Position numbers and translations under genes: made by a program
Notes under the pieces: model-generated
The model's database searches: none
Seen by the model: the letters and a program-made list of their open reading frames with translations, nothing else
Told to the model about the DNA's origin: nothing
In this document: positions 55,497-64,000 of the stretch, piece by piece
Layout of the letters: every line of letters starts with the position of its first letter
Numbering within the stretch: position 1 is the stretch's first letter
Source: an uncultured bacterium
GTDB lineage: Bacteria > Myxococcota_A > Bradymonadia > UBA7976 > VGTA01
Length of the DNA: 64,000 nucleotides
NCBI GenBank assembly: GCA_943788935.1
Contig: CALSSE010000005.1
Span: forward strand, 310,001 to 374,000
Direction: 5' to 3'

Positions 55497-56420
55497 ATGC
55501 GACACTTGGCCTCTCGCTGCCTCTTGACAGCGACCTCTTCTATCCTTCTCTTCACGTTGAGCTTTAACGCACAGGCAGCCCCTCCGAGCAGCGCGCCACC
55601 ACCTTTAAGCCTCTTACAAGGAGAGTCTCCACTCTACGAGATACATCGTTCACCGAGCGCTCAAATGGATGACCCTGACCTCGTTCGCGAGCTCGCTGAA
55701 GAAGAGACCTTAGTTGACCTGCAAAATATCGAGTATAGTAATGACGCGCTCTCATCGGGACGAGGCGTACTTCTCAGTCTTGTACCCGGTGCAGGTTGGT
55801 CTTTAATCTACGCAAATCGTCGCGCTCAGGGGGTTCTAATAATCCTCGGTGCTACAGTTGGATATGGCATGGGTGTCGCTTATCTCGCTGGGGTCTTCGA
55901 CGAAAACGCAGAGCGTCGTTGCGTACTCACCGACTCCTCTAGGAATTCCATCTTTGTTGGACTTAAATATTGCAGCCCCGATAGCCCGATCGATCCTATG
56001 AATGCAAACGCGACTAGACCTTCATATGACCCTTATTTGTATAAGAATGACGCCACTAACGACCCAGAGCTCAGAGTGATCCTTAAAGGAGATCAACCTC
56101 AACCACCCACCTCATATCGTATCCCTCTCTACTCGGAGGTGAGTGAGCTCTACAAGGAGCAAAAGCGAGGGTCTGACTATAATGGCGCTAAAACTGGACA
56201 GATTATCCTCGCGAGCACCTATGCGGTGACCACGCTTATCAGTGCGATTTGGACCAGTTTGGAGATCAAGGATCAAAATAAAGAGCTACGTAAACAAATC
56301 GAGTCGACCGCTCAAGGCCCCCGACCTGTAGACCGCTCCTCGACGACGGTCAGCGCCATCCGTCCTTCCTTCCAGTATAATGGTCAACAGACGATGATGG
56401 GTCTGGGTGCGCAGTTCTAA
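55497..56420 (+). CDS. Secreted/membrane protein, unknown function
   Basis: This protein has 307 residues. The ATG at 55497 is chosen because GGGAG lies about 7 bases upstream; a TTG at 55470 would add nine residues. A signal peptide ends near FNAQAAPPS. Two hydrophobic helices follow (VLIILGATVGYGMGVAYLAGV and IILASTYAVTTLISAIWTSLEI), joined by a polar region with GRGVLLSLVPGAGWSLIYANRRAQG. The last block resembles a motif seen in small envelope proteins of unknown role. It follows the Omp85 gene by 121 bases and may be co-transcribed. I do not recognise a family. Confidence 0.7.
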   Translation: MRHLASRCLLTATSSILLFTLSFNAQAAPPSSAPPPLSLLQGESPLYEIHRSPSAQMDDPDLVRELAEEETLVDLQNIEYSNDALSSGRGVLLSLVPGAGWSLIYANRRAQGVLIILGATVGYGMGVAYLAGVFDENAERRCVLTDSSRNSIFVGLKYCSPDSPIDPMNANATRPSYDPYLYKNDATNDPELRVILKGDQPQPPTSYRIPLYSEVSELYKEQKRGSDYNGAKTGQIILASTYAVTTLISAIWTSLEIKDQNKELRKQIESTAQGPRPVDRSSTTVSAIRPSFQYNGQQTMMGLGAQF

Positions 56421-56429
56421 AAGGTTAGA

Positions 56430-57584
56430 TCAGCTCTCATTTGCCTCAGGGTCAAGAGGAGAGAGAGGGGTCACAATCTCCCCTACTAAACGATATCTCC
56501 TCTCACACTCCTCACAAGAAGCGACTTGCTCCTCAGCGATCGATGAGCTCTTGAAGTTGAGCTTCACACCACAATAGCATGCCCATGCTTTGACTCGAGC
56601 TGGGTTTCCATAGACGAGGGCAAAGTCAGGGACGTCTTTAGTCACTACCGCGCCAGCACCTACAAAACAGTAACGGCCTAGTGAATGCCCACAGACGATT
56701 GTAGCGTTGGCACCGATAGAAGCCCCCCGACCCACTCGAGTCACTGAATAGGCGTCCCGCCTAGGATAATGACTTCGCGGCGTCCCTACATTAGTGAAGA
56801 CCATCGAGGGCCCACAGAAGACATCATCCTCGAGGATCACGCCAGCATAGATCGATACGTTATTTTGAACCTTCACGTTATTACCGATTTTCACCCCTCT
56901 CTCAATCACAACATTTTGTCCAAAGCTACATCGCTCTCCTATCGTGAGAGGTCCGAGCAACTTACTAAAATGCCAAATTCTAGTTTTAGCCCCTATCTCT
57001 ACCGCGCCAGAGACCTCCACACTCGGGTGTAAGGTCACGCTCGGGTCGATGGTCGCCGATGAAGGCTGGCTCGCGACACCGAATCGCTGAGCTCTCCTCA
57101 TTAAATTCATAGCAACCAACCACTGAGCCGCTCTGAGCTCTTCAAGGTCTGTTTCCTGATCTGCAAGAGATAGATCTATCGGCCCTTCATAGCCAAGTAG
57201 AGAGACCGAGAGCGGGGCCTCAGTCATCGTGATAATCATCTCTAATGTCCACTCTTGACTCTTCAAAAAATAAGAGCCCTCTCCACTGTGGTGGTGATGG
57301 CACCTAGCCTCTTCTGGTATCGTTGGAGGGAGCATACTTAAAATACTTAAGAGGCATCTCCCAAAGAGGAGGCGGTCTCGTGAAGGGAACAGATCGCTCG
57401 GCAAACAGAACTCAAGCCGCAACTGTTGTGGGAAACGACAGGTCTCGCTAGGAGTCTTTAAAGAAAGAGCAAGTCCTTTAGGAGAGAGGCGGATCTCAGC
57501 GCAGCTAGTGAGCTGCTCTACTGTCATTAAACTCTCAATGACATCTCTTGACACACCATCTCCTTGAGTGATCGATCGCTGCAT
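56430..57584 (-). CDS. WlbB-like N-acetyltransferase with extra N-terminal domain
   Basis: This 384-residue protein has a C-terminal half (about 180-345) that is a left-handed beta-helix acetyltransferase. It shows TRIWHFSKLLGPLTIGERCSFGQNVVIERGV, KVQNNVSIYAGVILEDDVFCGPSMVFTNV and ASIGANATIVCGHSLGRYCFVGAGAVVTKDVP. This matches WlbB/WbpD enzymes that acetylate UDP-3-amino sugars for O-antigen. A zinc-ribbon-like tail follows (CYCGVKLNF, CEECERRYRL). The N-terminal 170 residues are not part of the usual 190-residue enzyme and have no family I recognise; they include CHHHHSGEG. Start choice is uncertain because the ribosome-binding site is weak; an ATG at 57525-57527 is possible. No glycan gene is adjacent. 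Confidence 0.82.
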   Translation of the reverse strand: MQRSITQGDGVSRDVIESLMTVEQLTSCAEIRLSPKGLALSLKTPSETCRFPQQLRLEFCLPSDLFPSRDRLLFGRCLLSILSMLPPTIPEEARCHHHHSGEGSYFLKSQEWTLEMIITMTEAPLSVSLLGYEGPIDLSLADQETDLEELRAAQWLVAMNLMRRAQRFGVASQPSSATIDPSVTLHPSVEVSGAVEIGAKTRIWHFSKLLGPLTIGERCSFGQNVVIERGVKIGNNVKVQNNVSIYAGVILEDDVFCGPSMVFTNVGTPRSHYPRRDAYSVTRVGRGASIGANATIVCGHSLGRYCFVGAGAVVTKDVPDFALVYGNPARVKAWACYCGVKLNFKSSSIAEEQVASCEECERRYRLVGEIVTPLSPLDPEANES

Positions 57585-57638
57585 ATCATATACTTTCTAT
57601 TGGACTGATAGGGTGAAGCGTTTATCCTTCGCTGAGGA

Positions 57639-60029
57639 TTAAAACTCGCCTCCAAATAAGAACTGGCCACCGGTCTCTGAACGCTTGCGGTCGGTAGAGT
57701 GAGGGTGGGCATACTCTGTAGGCTCAGTCCCCCGAAGGTAATATAATGTTGTAGGTTTATCAGTATCAGGATGTGCGAGAAGACCTTGTTTTGAGTCTAC
57801 TTGAGCGCTGATCACAGACTCAGGCATCTCTCTCCACTTTCCTGCTTTCCACCCCGACCGATTTAGGAACTCCAAGAGAATAGGCGCCGCGCTTCTGCCG
57901 CCTGCCTCTTTCTTACCCAGACTTCGGGGAGCATCATAGCCTACCCACACACCAAAGGTGAGGTGAGGCAAAGAGCCGATGAACCAAGCATCTTTAGAGT
58001 CATTGGAGGTTCCAGTTTTTCCGATGATCTCTCCTTTAAACTTTCGTAAGCGTCGCCCACTCCCATGAGTAACGACCCCCCTTAACAGTCTCTGAATCAG
58101 CCAAGCCACATCTTCACTCAGCGCTGGACTGAGAGCGGGTGGATCAGACCAATCTAAGCTAGACTTCTCTCCTCGTAGAGCGCTCAACGGATTAACCTCG
58201 ACCTCACTCACGACCCTCGGGTCGGTGTAGCCTCCATCTGCTGCAAAAGTCGCATAAGCGTTAACAAGCTCCAAAAGACTCAGCTCACTTGAACCGAGGG
58301 CTAAAGTGAGATTATCTATCAACTCTGCGTCTTTAAGGCCAACCCGCCGAGCAAAATCGGTCACTTCTCCCAACCCTACAGCGTCAGCTAATCTGACCGC
58401 TACGCTATTAATCGATTTAGCCAAAGCGGTCTTTAAGAGCACTTGCCCAATATATTTCCCATTATAGTTCTTAGGGATCCAACGCCGCCCCCCACCTAAT
58501 GACCATGTCTCAGGTGCGTCTAGGAGCGAAGAACCTAGAGTGAAACGACGTGATTCGAGCGCCGCTCCGTAGACAAATGGCTTAAAGGCACTCCCCGGCT
58601 GTCTACGAGCTTGAGTCGCTCGATTGAAAGCGCTCTCTGAAAAGCTATATCCCCCTACCATCGCTAACACCTCTCTAGTGTGAGGATCTAAGGCGAGAAG
58701 GGCGGCTTGAGGTAAATAGAGATGAGCCCTCATCACCGCTGGATATCGTGGTCCATCATAGCTGAGATAGACTGAGTAGAGGTCTCCTACCTTAGGTGAT
58801 TCTTTAAGCCTCTTTTGACCTACTTTATGGAGGATCGCCTCTCCTACTCCAAAACTGAGTTTTACTCTCTTTTGGGTGTCGATCTCTGTGACTAGACCAA
58901 CAACTCGTCTATTGAGCGGAGGTGGCTCTCCTGCTCTTTTTTTCTGCTCTCGACCGAGCCAATGCTCTCTTTGCTTGGGCTTGAGTCGCCGTAAAGGACG
59001 ATCGAGTTTCTGTCGTCGATCAAGAGCGCTTAACCCCTCTCTTACAGCCTCTTGCGCAGCCTCTTGCAAGCGATGGTCAAGCGTTGTCTTAATGGTGAGG
59101 CCTCCGGTCTTCAACCCTACCTGTCCATAATGAGAAGACACTGTGTCTCCCACATAGTGTACCCACCATTGTGCGCTCTCTTGAGAAACTTTGGGAAGAG
59201 GAGCGATCTCGAGTGGGGCCTCTAATAAGCGAGAATACTCCTCTTCTGAGATCATATTATTTTGCGACATTTCACGCAGTACATACGCTCTCCGCCTCAG
59301 CGCTGAATCTGGATGCCGTCGCGGCGAGTGCCTCTCGGGAGACTGAATCAGCCCGGCGAGGGTAGCTGATTGTAGAATATCTAGCTCATGGGCATGCTTA
59401 GCGAAATAATATCGAGCAGCTTCTTCTATTCCATATCGACCATGTCCAAAATAGATCGTGTTCAAGTACATACTGAGTATGTCATCTTTGGAGAACGCTG
59501 ACTCTATCCTTCGGGTGAGGATCACCTCTCTCACTTTTCTAGCTAAAGTCTTCTCTTGAGTGAGGAGGATGTTTTTAACCGTCTGCTGAGTGATCGTACT
59601 TCCGCTCCCTTTCAATCGCCCAGCGCGTATACTGTTATAGACGGCTCTCAACATCCCCCAATAATCTAGGCCTTGATGCTCGTAGAAATCAGCATCTTCG
59701 GCTGATAGTAGAGCTTTAACCATATTCGACGAGATCTCGCTGAAAGGAACGATCGTACGTCGTACCTCAAAGAATCTACCTAGCTGTACTCCTTCACGAT
59801 CTAGGACTCTAGACATCTGCGGAGGCGTATAGTCTCCTAATGACTTATAATCTGGTAGATCACGACCAAAGTACCACATTAAACTCAAGATCATGATGAT
59901 CGCTAAGAGACCTGTGGTAAATGTAAAGTAGAGTAAGAGTCTCCATCGTCCCCTCTTCACTGTTATCGAAGAGATCTCGGTGCTCTTCTTAGGGCCATCG
60001 TTATGATGAGTGCTTTGGGGGTTCGACAT
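57639..60029 (-). CDS. mrcA: Penicillin-binding protein 1A, transglycosylase-transpeptidase
   Basis: This bifunctional peptidoglycan synthase has 796 residues. The N terminus is cytoplasmic, then one TM helix at about 30-53. The GT51 domain has the catalytic E111 in LLSAEDADFYEHQG, SGSTITQQTVKN, and the RKVREVILTRRIESAFSKDDILSMYLNTIYFG block. The transpeptidase domain has S480xxK483 in RQPGSAFKPFVYG, SIN in AKSINSVAV, and K671-T-G in IGKTGTSNDSKDAWFIG. All catalytic residues are present. The length and order fit PBP1A, and the family is clearly class A. It lies 54 bases upstream of the acetyltransferase gene on the same strand. mrcA is the nearest symbol; ponA is the other common name. Confidence 0.93.
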   Translation of the reverse strand: MSNPQSTHHNDGPKKSTEISSITVKRGRWRLLLYFTFTTGLLAIIMILSLMWYFGRDLPDYKSLGDYTPPQMSRVLDREGVQLGRFFEVRRTIVPFSEISSNMVKALLSAEDADFYEHQGLDYWGMLRAVYNSIRAGRLKGSGSTITQQTVKNILLTQEKTLARKVREVILTRRIESAFSKDDILSMYLNTIYFGHGRYGIEEAARYYFAKHAHELDILQSATLAGLIQSPERHSPRRHPDSALRRRAYVLREMSQNNMISEEEYSRLLEAPLEIAPLPKVSQESAQWWVHYVGDTVSSHYGQVGLKTGGLTIKTTLDHRLQEAAQEAVREGLSALDRRQKLDRPLRRLKPKQREHWLGREQKKRAGEPPPLNRRVVGLVTEIDTQKRVKLSFGVGEAILHKVGQKRLKESPKVGDLYSVYLSYDGPRYPAVMRAHLYLPQAALLALDPHTREVLAMVGGYSFSESAFNRATQARRQPGSAFKPFVYGAALESRRFTLGSSLLDAPETWSLGGGRRWIPKNYNGKYIGQVLLKTALAKSINSVAVRLADAVGLGEVTDFARRVGLKDAELIDNLTLALGSSELSLLELVNAYATFAADGGYTDPRVVSEVEVNPLSALRGEKSSLDWSDPPALSPALSEDVAWLIQRLLRGVVTHGSGRRLRKFKGEIIGKTGTSNDSKDAWFIGSLPHLTFGVWVGYDAPRSLGKKEAGGRSAAPILLEFLNRSGWKAGKWREMPESVISAQVDSKQGLLAHPDTDKPTTLYYLRGTEPTEYAHPHSTDRKRSETGGQFLFGGEF

Positions 60030-60313
60030 TCGGAGTCTACTCCTTAATGTTCACGCTGAAAATGAACGGAGGCATAAATTAAATGCTCTCTTTATCTTTA
60101 AGTCTAACAGTTGCGAGCTGATTAGAGCATAGTTCGTTGAGAAGGACTTTGTCTCAAAGCTCTAGTTGAGAATCATTAAAAAATTGTCAATACTGCCCTT
60201 GGAGAATCTGTCTAGAGGTTATGTGCTATGCTAAAAATGTCTCTATTAACATGGAGAGTCTCATTTGAAAACGTCACAGTATAGCAGTTTAGGTATTATA
60301 AAAAGGACGTGAC

Positions 60314-63300
60314 ATGAAGTATTCTTGCCCTCATTGCGGCACCGCTAAAGAGGTTGATTTATCCTCGATACCCCCTCAAGGAATCGAGCTTCAGTGCTTT
60401 AATTGTTTCAATGACTTTCATGTCTCCGCTCCAGCCGCGGCCTCTTCCGCCTCAAGTGATGAGATATCCTCAACGCCTTCATTGCGTGACAATCTCTTCT
60501 CTGGTACGGGAGGCTTTGGCTTTGACCTTGACTCTGATCAACACAAAAATACATCAGATCTGTCAGCAAAGAAGACATCAATTCCCCTTCAGGGAGACTT
60601 ACCCCAGCTCGTCTCTGAGAATAAGGGAGTGCTGAAGACATTTACTCCTCCTCCGGTGATGACACCGCCACCGCCTCCGGTGATGACACCGCCACCGCCT
60701 CCGGTGATGACACCGCCACCGCCTCCGGTGATGACACCGCCACCGCCTCCGGTGATGACACCGCCACCGCCTCCGGTGATGACACCGCCACCGCCTATGG
60801 AAGAGCCAACAATGGTCCAATCGGCGCCTCCCGAGTTACCTGAGCTCTACGCGGTCCAATCGGCGCCTCCCGAGTCGCCTGAGCTCTATGCAGTTCAATC
60901 GGCGCCTCCCGAGTCGCCTGAGCTCTATGCGGTTCAATCGGCGCCTCCCGAGTCGCCTGAGCTCTATGCGGTTCAATCGGCGCCTCCCGAGTCACCTGAG
61001 CTCAGCGCGATACAGTCTGGTTCTCCATTGTCGCCCGAGCTTAAAGCGGTACAGTCCGGCTCTCCATTGTCACCCGAGCTTAAAGCGACCGGTACAGTAG
61101 AATCTACCTTAATCACAGACTTACAATTTGGTGGGCTAAACGACCTCTTTGATCAAGGAGAAGAAGAGGTGGAGACCCTCTTTGATAGTTCCCCTCAAGC
61201 AAGAGAAGAGCTGTTCAATACCCACTCAGGGAACTCTCCCTTTAGTCAACAAACCTCTCCCATGAACGATGAGAGCTTCTCACACCAAGCTCCCCCCAAT
61301 GACAGCTTCTTCGATTTTGGCGTTGATCGTGACTTTGACTATCATCAACCCTCAAGCTCATCAGCCTCTCTACCTCAAGAAGAGCTCTCTCCTCTTGAAC
61401 CCTCGCCTCAAGAACCTCTAGAGACGGTAGAAGAGCTCCCCATTGATGCCAACGCTATTGTCTTTGATATGGGGACCGAAGCTCCTAAAGAGTTGGAGGA
61501 ACAGCAGACTAATCAGCTAGAGGCTGACCTCATGTCGATCAATGTAGAGGAAGATGATCTACAGGAGCTACAAGAGAGTGAGCACCCTACAGAGGTTACT
61601 GAGTCTACCAAAGAAGATGAAGACCCTACAAACAATGATGACTCTCCCCGTCGTAATCAGTGGTTACTGTTGATCGCCTGCTTCTTAATCGGTTTTGGTG
61701 GCTACATATATACTCAACAACCTGAGCTCTTAGGAGGGTTGCTAGAACAAGACCCCTCTGCAGGCCAAGTCACTCGCCGAGGTATCCAGAGATCTTCACC
61801 CTCAGAAGGGCAAAGAGGCACAGGAGACCAAAGAGCTCTTGGCCGAAGTGAAGAGACCTCATCTCAGCTCCGTGAAGTCGCGAAAGCTGCTAAGGGACAG
61901 CGTTCATCGCAGCGCACTCCGGTCATAGCAAATACCACATCAGCGCCTCTCCCTAAAAAAGAGACCTCGCCTCAAAAAGCGATCTCGCCTCAAAAAGCGA
62001 TCTCGCCCCAAAAAGCGATCTCGCCCCAAAAAGCAACCTCGCTCCAAAAATCGATCTCTCCTAAGCCGACTACCCCTCAGAAAGAGTCAAGGTCTAACTC
62101 ATGGTTTGAGCTAAGTAATGGACTGAAATCAGCCTTCAAGACAGATGACCTCGCAGAAGCTGATGCTTATGCTGAGACCCTCAAGAGGCCTTCCTCTTTA
62201 GATGCCGAAGGCTTTAATGATATCGCTCAGAGAATGAAAAATAATAAGAAGCTCTCTTCCGTTCAACGAGCTGAAACACTCTCCTTAGGAGCTTTGCACT
62301 TTAATAAGCCTAAAGCGATTTGGGCTCGAGATGCGCTCACCGCCGCTTCCAAGATTGATCCAGCGACTGCCCAAACTCCTGAAGGAGAGAGAGCGTTAAC
62401 CGCGACTCATCTCATCCACGGTGTCGATGGTGCTCAAGAGCATGCCATCGCCATTGGTCTAGCCCGTCCCAGAGACGCTAGCGCTCAAGAGCTCATGGCC
62501 TATGCCTATTTACAGAGAGGACAGACTAAGAGAGCACAAGCCGCTTTTAATCGCGCCCATACACTCGATTCATCTAAAGCACAAGCGCAGCAAAAGTTCG
62601 CTGAAGTCGCCATCCAAAATGGGGATATTCCCCAAGCACGGGGAGCTCTAAAGCAGCTGCTCAAGAGCGGCTATAGTAGTCCCTCGACCCATCGGTCTCT
62701 CGCCGAGGTCAATCTAAGAGATGATCAACCGGGCAAGGCTTTTGGTTGGATCAATAACCTCTTCCAAGCCCCTCCTGAGCGTTTTTCAAAGAAGGAGAGC
62801 GCCCAAGTGATGACTACCTTCGCTCAGGTAATGGATAGTGAAATCGCTAGACGACGGTCAAGCAAAGAGAAGAGGACTGATGCTGAAGAATCTATCTTGA
62901 TGAGTCAAGAACAGGCGAAGCAGGCTGCACTACGCTCTGCCATCCAAAAAAACCCTAATCATGCCTATAATTTAAAGCGACTCATTGGTAGTGCTGTCGC
63001 TTCAAAGAACTGGAAACGTGCGCTCCGAGAAGTGGAGAATGCACAATCTAAATCGGGAGGTTCTGTTCTATTGTCTCTCAAAGAAGCCGAGCTACTCAAG
63101 AAACTTGAACGAAATGATAAGGCGCTCAAGAAGCTCAAAGAGACGGTCAAGCGATTCCCTAATGACACTCGACCTCATCTAGCTATGGGTCAAGAGCATA
63201 TTAATAAGCGTGAATATACCAAAGCGAGACGCTCTTTTGAGCGCGCTCGAAAAGTCTCACCGAGCGATCCTCAACCGATTCTCGCCTTAACGGATTTACT

Positions 63301-64000
63301 CATCAAAGAGGCGAGGGTAAAAGAGGCCCAAACGTATCTCAATCGAGAGATCAGTCAACGACCTTGGTCATCTGTGCTACATAATGGTTTTGGAGATATT
63401 AAGCTCAAGATCGCTCAAACAAGTGGCCAAAAGCGTTTCTATAATGAAGCGAGAGAGTCTTATGATAAGGCTTTGGAGATCAATCCTAGCAATCATGAAG
63501 CGAGAGCTCAGCGCGTCCGAGCGCTCCTTAAACTTGATGAGCCTCAAAAAGCGCTCACCGATCTAGAATGGCTTGAGAAGCAACGTTATCTTGGTGATCT
63601 CAGCTTCGAGTTTGGGAGAGCGCAGCAAGCGTTAGGGAGACCCAAAAAAGCACAACGTTATTATGAAAAAGTCCTCGAACGAGATCGAGAGCACCTCGAT
63701 GCCTTACGCTCTATGGGATCGATTATGCAAGCCTCTAAGAACACCGCTAAAGCGAAGCAGTTTTATGAGCAAGCCTTAGCCGTCGACCCCAGAGACTCAG
63801 AGACTCGCTTTGCCCTCGGTACATTACAGCTCAGTGAGCAAGATGCGGGTATGGCCGTGGAGCATCTGAGAGTCGCCTCTGAGATTAAACCACAGGACCC
63901 TAAACTACATTATTGGTATGGGCGCGCGCTTGAATCTAATGGCAGTGAAATCAAGTCAGAACAGCTACGAAATGCTTATGAGAGCGCGGCGATGCTCATT
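60314..64000 (+). CDS. Giant zinc-ribbon / TM / TPR protein (runs off right edge)
   Basis: An open frame of 1229 codons begins at ATG 60314 (AAAGGA upstream) and has no stop to the window edge. Residues 5-36 form a zinc ribbon (CPHCG ... CFNC) of the MJ0042 kind, facing the cytoplasm. A long acidic, Pro-rich disordered region follows. It includes three tandem repeats: PVMTPPPP six times, a 13-residue VQSAPPESPELYA-type unit seven times, and after the membrane segment SPQKAI five times. A TM helix lies at about 450-470 (WLLLIACFLIGFGGYIY). The periplasmic part from about residue 595 is built of TPR repeats (KARRSFERARKVSPSDPQPILAL, AKQFYEQALAVDPRDSETRFALG). Zinc ribbon-TM-TPR proteins are common in Myxococcota; some act in gliding motility or secretion. 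The exact role is unknown. Confidence 0.88.
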   Translation, partial: MKYSCPHCGTAKEVDLSSIPPQGIELQCFNCFNDFHVSAPAAASSASSDEISSTPSLRDNLFSGTGGFGFDLDSDQHKNTSDLSAKKTSIPLQGDLPQLVSENKGVLKTFTPPPVMTPPPPPVMTPPPPPVMTPPPPPVMTPPPPPVMTPPPPPVMTPPPPMEEPTMVQSAPPELPELYAVQSAPPESPELYAVQSAPPESPELYAVQSAPPESPELYAVQSAPPESPELSAIQSGSPLSPELKAVQSGSPLSPELKATGTVESTLITDLQFGGLNDLFDQGEEEVETLFDSSPQAREELFNTHSGNSPFSQQTSPMNDESFSHQAPPNDSFFDFGVDRDFDYHQPSSSSASLPQEELSPLEPSPQEPLETVEELPIDANAIVFDMGTEAPKELEEQQTNQLEADLMSINVEEDDLQELQESEHPTEVTESTKEDEDPTNNDDSPRRNQWLLLIACFLIGFGGYIYTQQPELLGGLLEQDPSAGQVTRRGIQRSSPSEGQRGTGDQRALGRSEETSSQLREVAKAAKGQRSSQRTPVIANTTSAPLPKKETSPQKAISPQKAISPQKAISPQKATSLQKSISPKPTTPQKESRSNSWFELSNGLKSAFKTDDLAEADAYAETLKRPSSLDAEGFNDIAQRMKNNKKLSSVQRAETLSLGALHFNKPKAIWARDALTAASKIDPATAQTPEGERALTATHLIHGVDGAQEHAIAIGLARPRDASAQELMAYAYLQRGQTKRAQAAFNRAHTLDSSKAQAQQKFAEVAIQNGDIPQARGALKQLLKSGYSSPSTHRSLAEVNLRDDQPGKAFGWINNLFQAPPERFSKKESAQVMTTFAQVMDSEIARRRSSKEKRTDAEESILMSQEQAKQAALRSAIQKNPNHAYNLKRLIGSAVASKNWKRALREVENAQSKSGGSVLLSLKEAELLKKLERNDKALKKLKETVKRFPNDTRPHLAMGQEHINKREYTKARRSFERARKVSPSDPQPILALTDLLIKEARVKEAQTYLNREISQRPWSSVLHNGFGDIKLKIAQTSGQKRFYNEARESYDKALEINPSNHEARAQRVRALLKLDEPQKALTDLEWLEKQRYLGDLSFEFGRAQQALGRPKKAQRYYEKVLERDREHLDALRSMGSIMQASKNTAKAKQFYEQALAVDPRDSETRFALGTLQLSEQDAGMAVEHLRVASEIKPQDPKLHYWYGRALESNGSEIKSEQLRNAYESAAMLI
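60653..60796 (+). repeat. 24-bp tandem repeat, 6 perfect copies
   Basis: The unit CCGGTGATGACACCGCCACC plus GCCT repeats six times without change and encodes PVMTPPPP. It is in frame inside the giant TPR protein, in the cytoplasmic linker. Perfect identity of all copies suggests recent expansion. Confidence 0.97.
60812..61084 (+). repeat. 39-bp tandem repeat, 7 copies
   Basis: Seven in-frame units of 39 bases encode the 13-residue pattern (A/M)VQSAPPESPELYA. The first five are close to each other, and the last two have drifted to VQSGSPLSPELKA. It adjoins the 24-base repeat in the same gene. Confidence 0.95.
61967..62056 (+). repeat. 18-bp tandem repeat, 5 copies
   Basis: The unit TCGCCTCAAAAAGCGATC repeats five times with small changes and encodes SPQKAI, SPQKAI, SPQKAI, SPQKAT and SLQKSI. 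It lies in the periplasmic linker between the TM helix and the TPR region. Confidence 0.95.

Noticed and set aside
60599..61100. Open frames of WRCHHRR and NRRLPSRLSS type repeats
   Set aside because: They are other-frame readings of the 24- and 39-base tandem repeats of the giant TPR gene, whose own frame stays open for 1229 codons.
1..64000. Horizontal-transfer islands or mobile elements
   Set aside because: I found no transposase, integrase, tRNA-flanked repeats or abrupt change in base or codon style by eye; a composition calculation would be needed to exclude subtle islands.

Overview
The window looks like chromosomal DNA of a free-living, flagellated, Gram-negative bacterium of moderate GC content. 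The gene style resembles the former Deltaproteobacteria (Myxococcota-like, perhaps Bradymonadales). It has many lipoproteins, a MopE-type DxDCDG repeat protein, papain plus P-domain secreted proteins, a Hanks kinase, and a giant protein joining an N-terminal zinc ribbon, a TM helix and C-terminal TPRs. Lineage is an inference from style; no rRNA or other phylogenetic marker was examined. I found no tRNA, rRNA, CRISPR, IS or prophage genes.

Layout. (1) 1-6.2 kb: a truncated secreted protein, a flagellin carrying an embedded HExxH zinc-peptidase domain (flagellinolysin type), an MFS transporter, an atypical SDR and a Ca/Cu-type DxDCDG repeat lipoprotein. (2) 6.4-25.2 kb: a beta-1,3-glucan (laminarin-type) utilisation locus. 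A large multidomain GH16 lipoprotein diverges from a ROK regulator, and two near-identical palindromes lie between them. The rightward operon continues with a second GH16 lipoprotein, an Opp/Dpp-like ABC importer (SBP, two permeases, fused double ATPase), a GH1 beta-glucosidase, a clan-A glycosidase apparently fused to an outer-membrane beta-barrel, and two small lipoproteins. An MFS transporter follows. (3) 25.2-31.0 kb, all leftward: papain-like lipoprotein with two P domains, thymidine kinase, Ser/Thr kinase, DUF72-like protein, SppA peptidase. (4) 31.4-45.0 kb: a very large thioester alpha-2-macroglobulin, an RDD-YbeD fusion, an AGPAT-like acyltransferase, a lipoprotein, RecJ, a small membrane protein and a metallophosphoesterase. 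(5) 45.2-56.4 kb: dapA-dapB-tamB-Omp85 (TamA/BamA-like) in one tightly packed operon, then a small secreted/membrane protein. (6) 56.4-64 kb: a left-handed-helix acetyltransferase with an extra N-terminal domain, PBP1A, and the start of a giant zinc-ribbon/TPR membrane protein that runs off the right edge.

How the glucan genes may work together (inference): surface GH16 lipoproteins and the barrel-anchored glycosidase would cut or remodel the polymer. The two small lipoproteins, at least one with a carbohydrate-binding-like fold, could hold glycans. The ABC importer would bring oligosaccharides into the cytoplasm, where the GH1 enzyme releases glucose. The ROK protein would sense a sugar and control both divergent units through the ACTTTGTT-N9-AACAAAG palindromes.

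The strongest points for follow-up are the peptidase-bearing flagellin, the glycosidase-barrel fusion with its ROK palindromes, the RDD-YbeD fusion, and a recurring habit of short tandem DNA repeats (15-39 bp units at six places).
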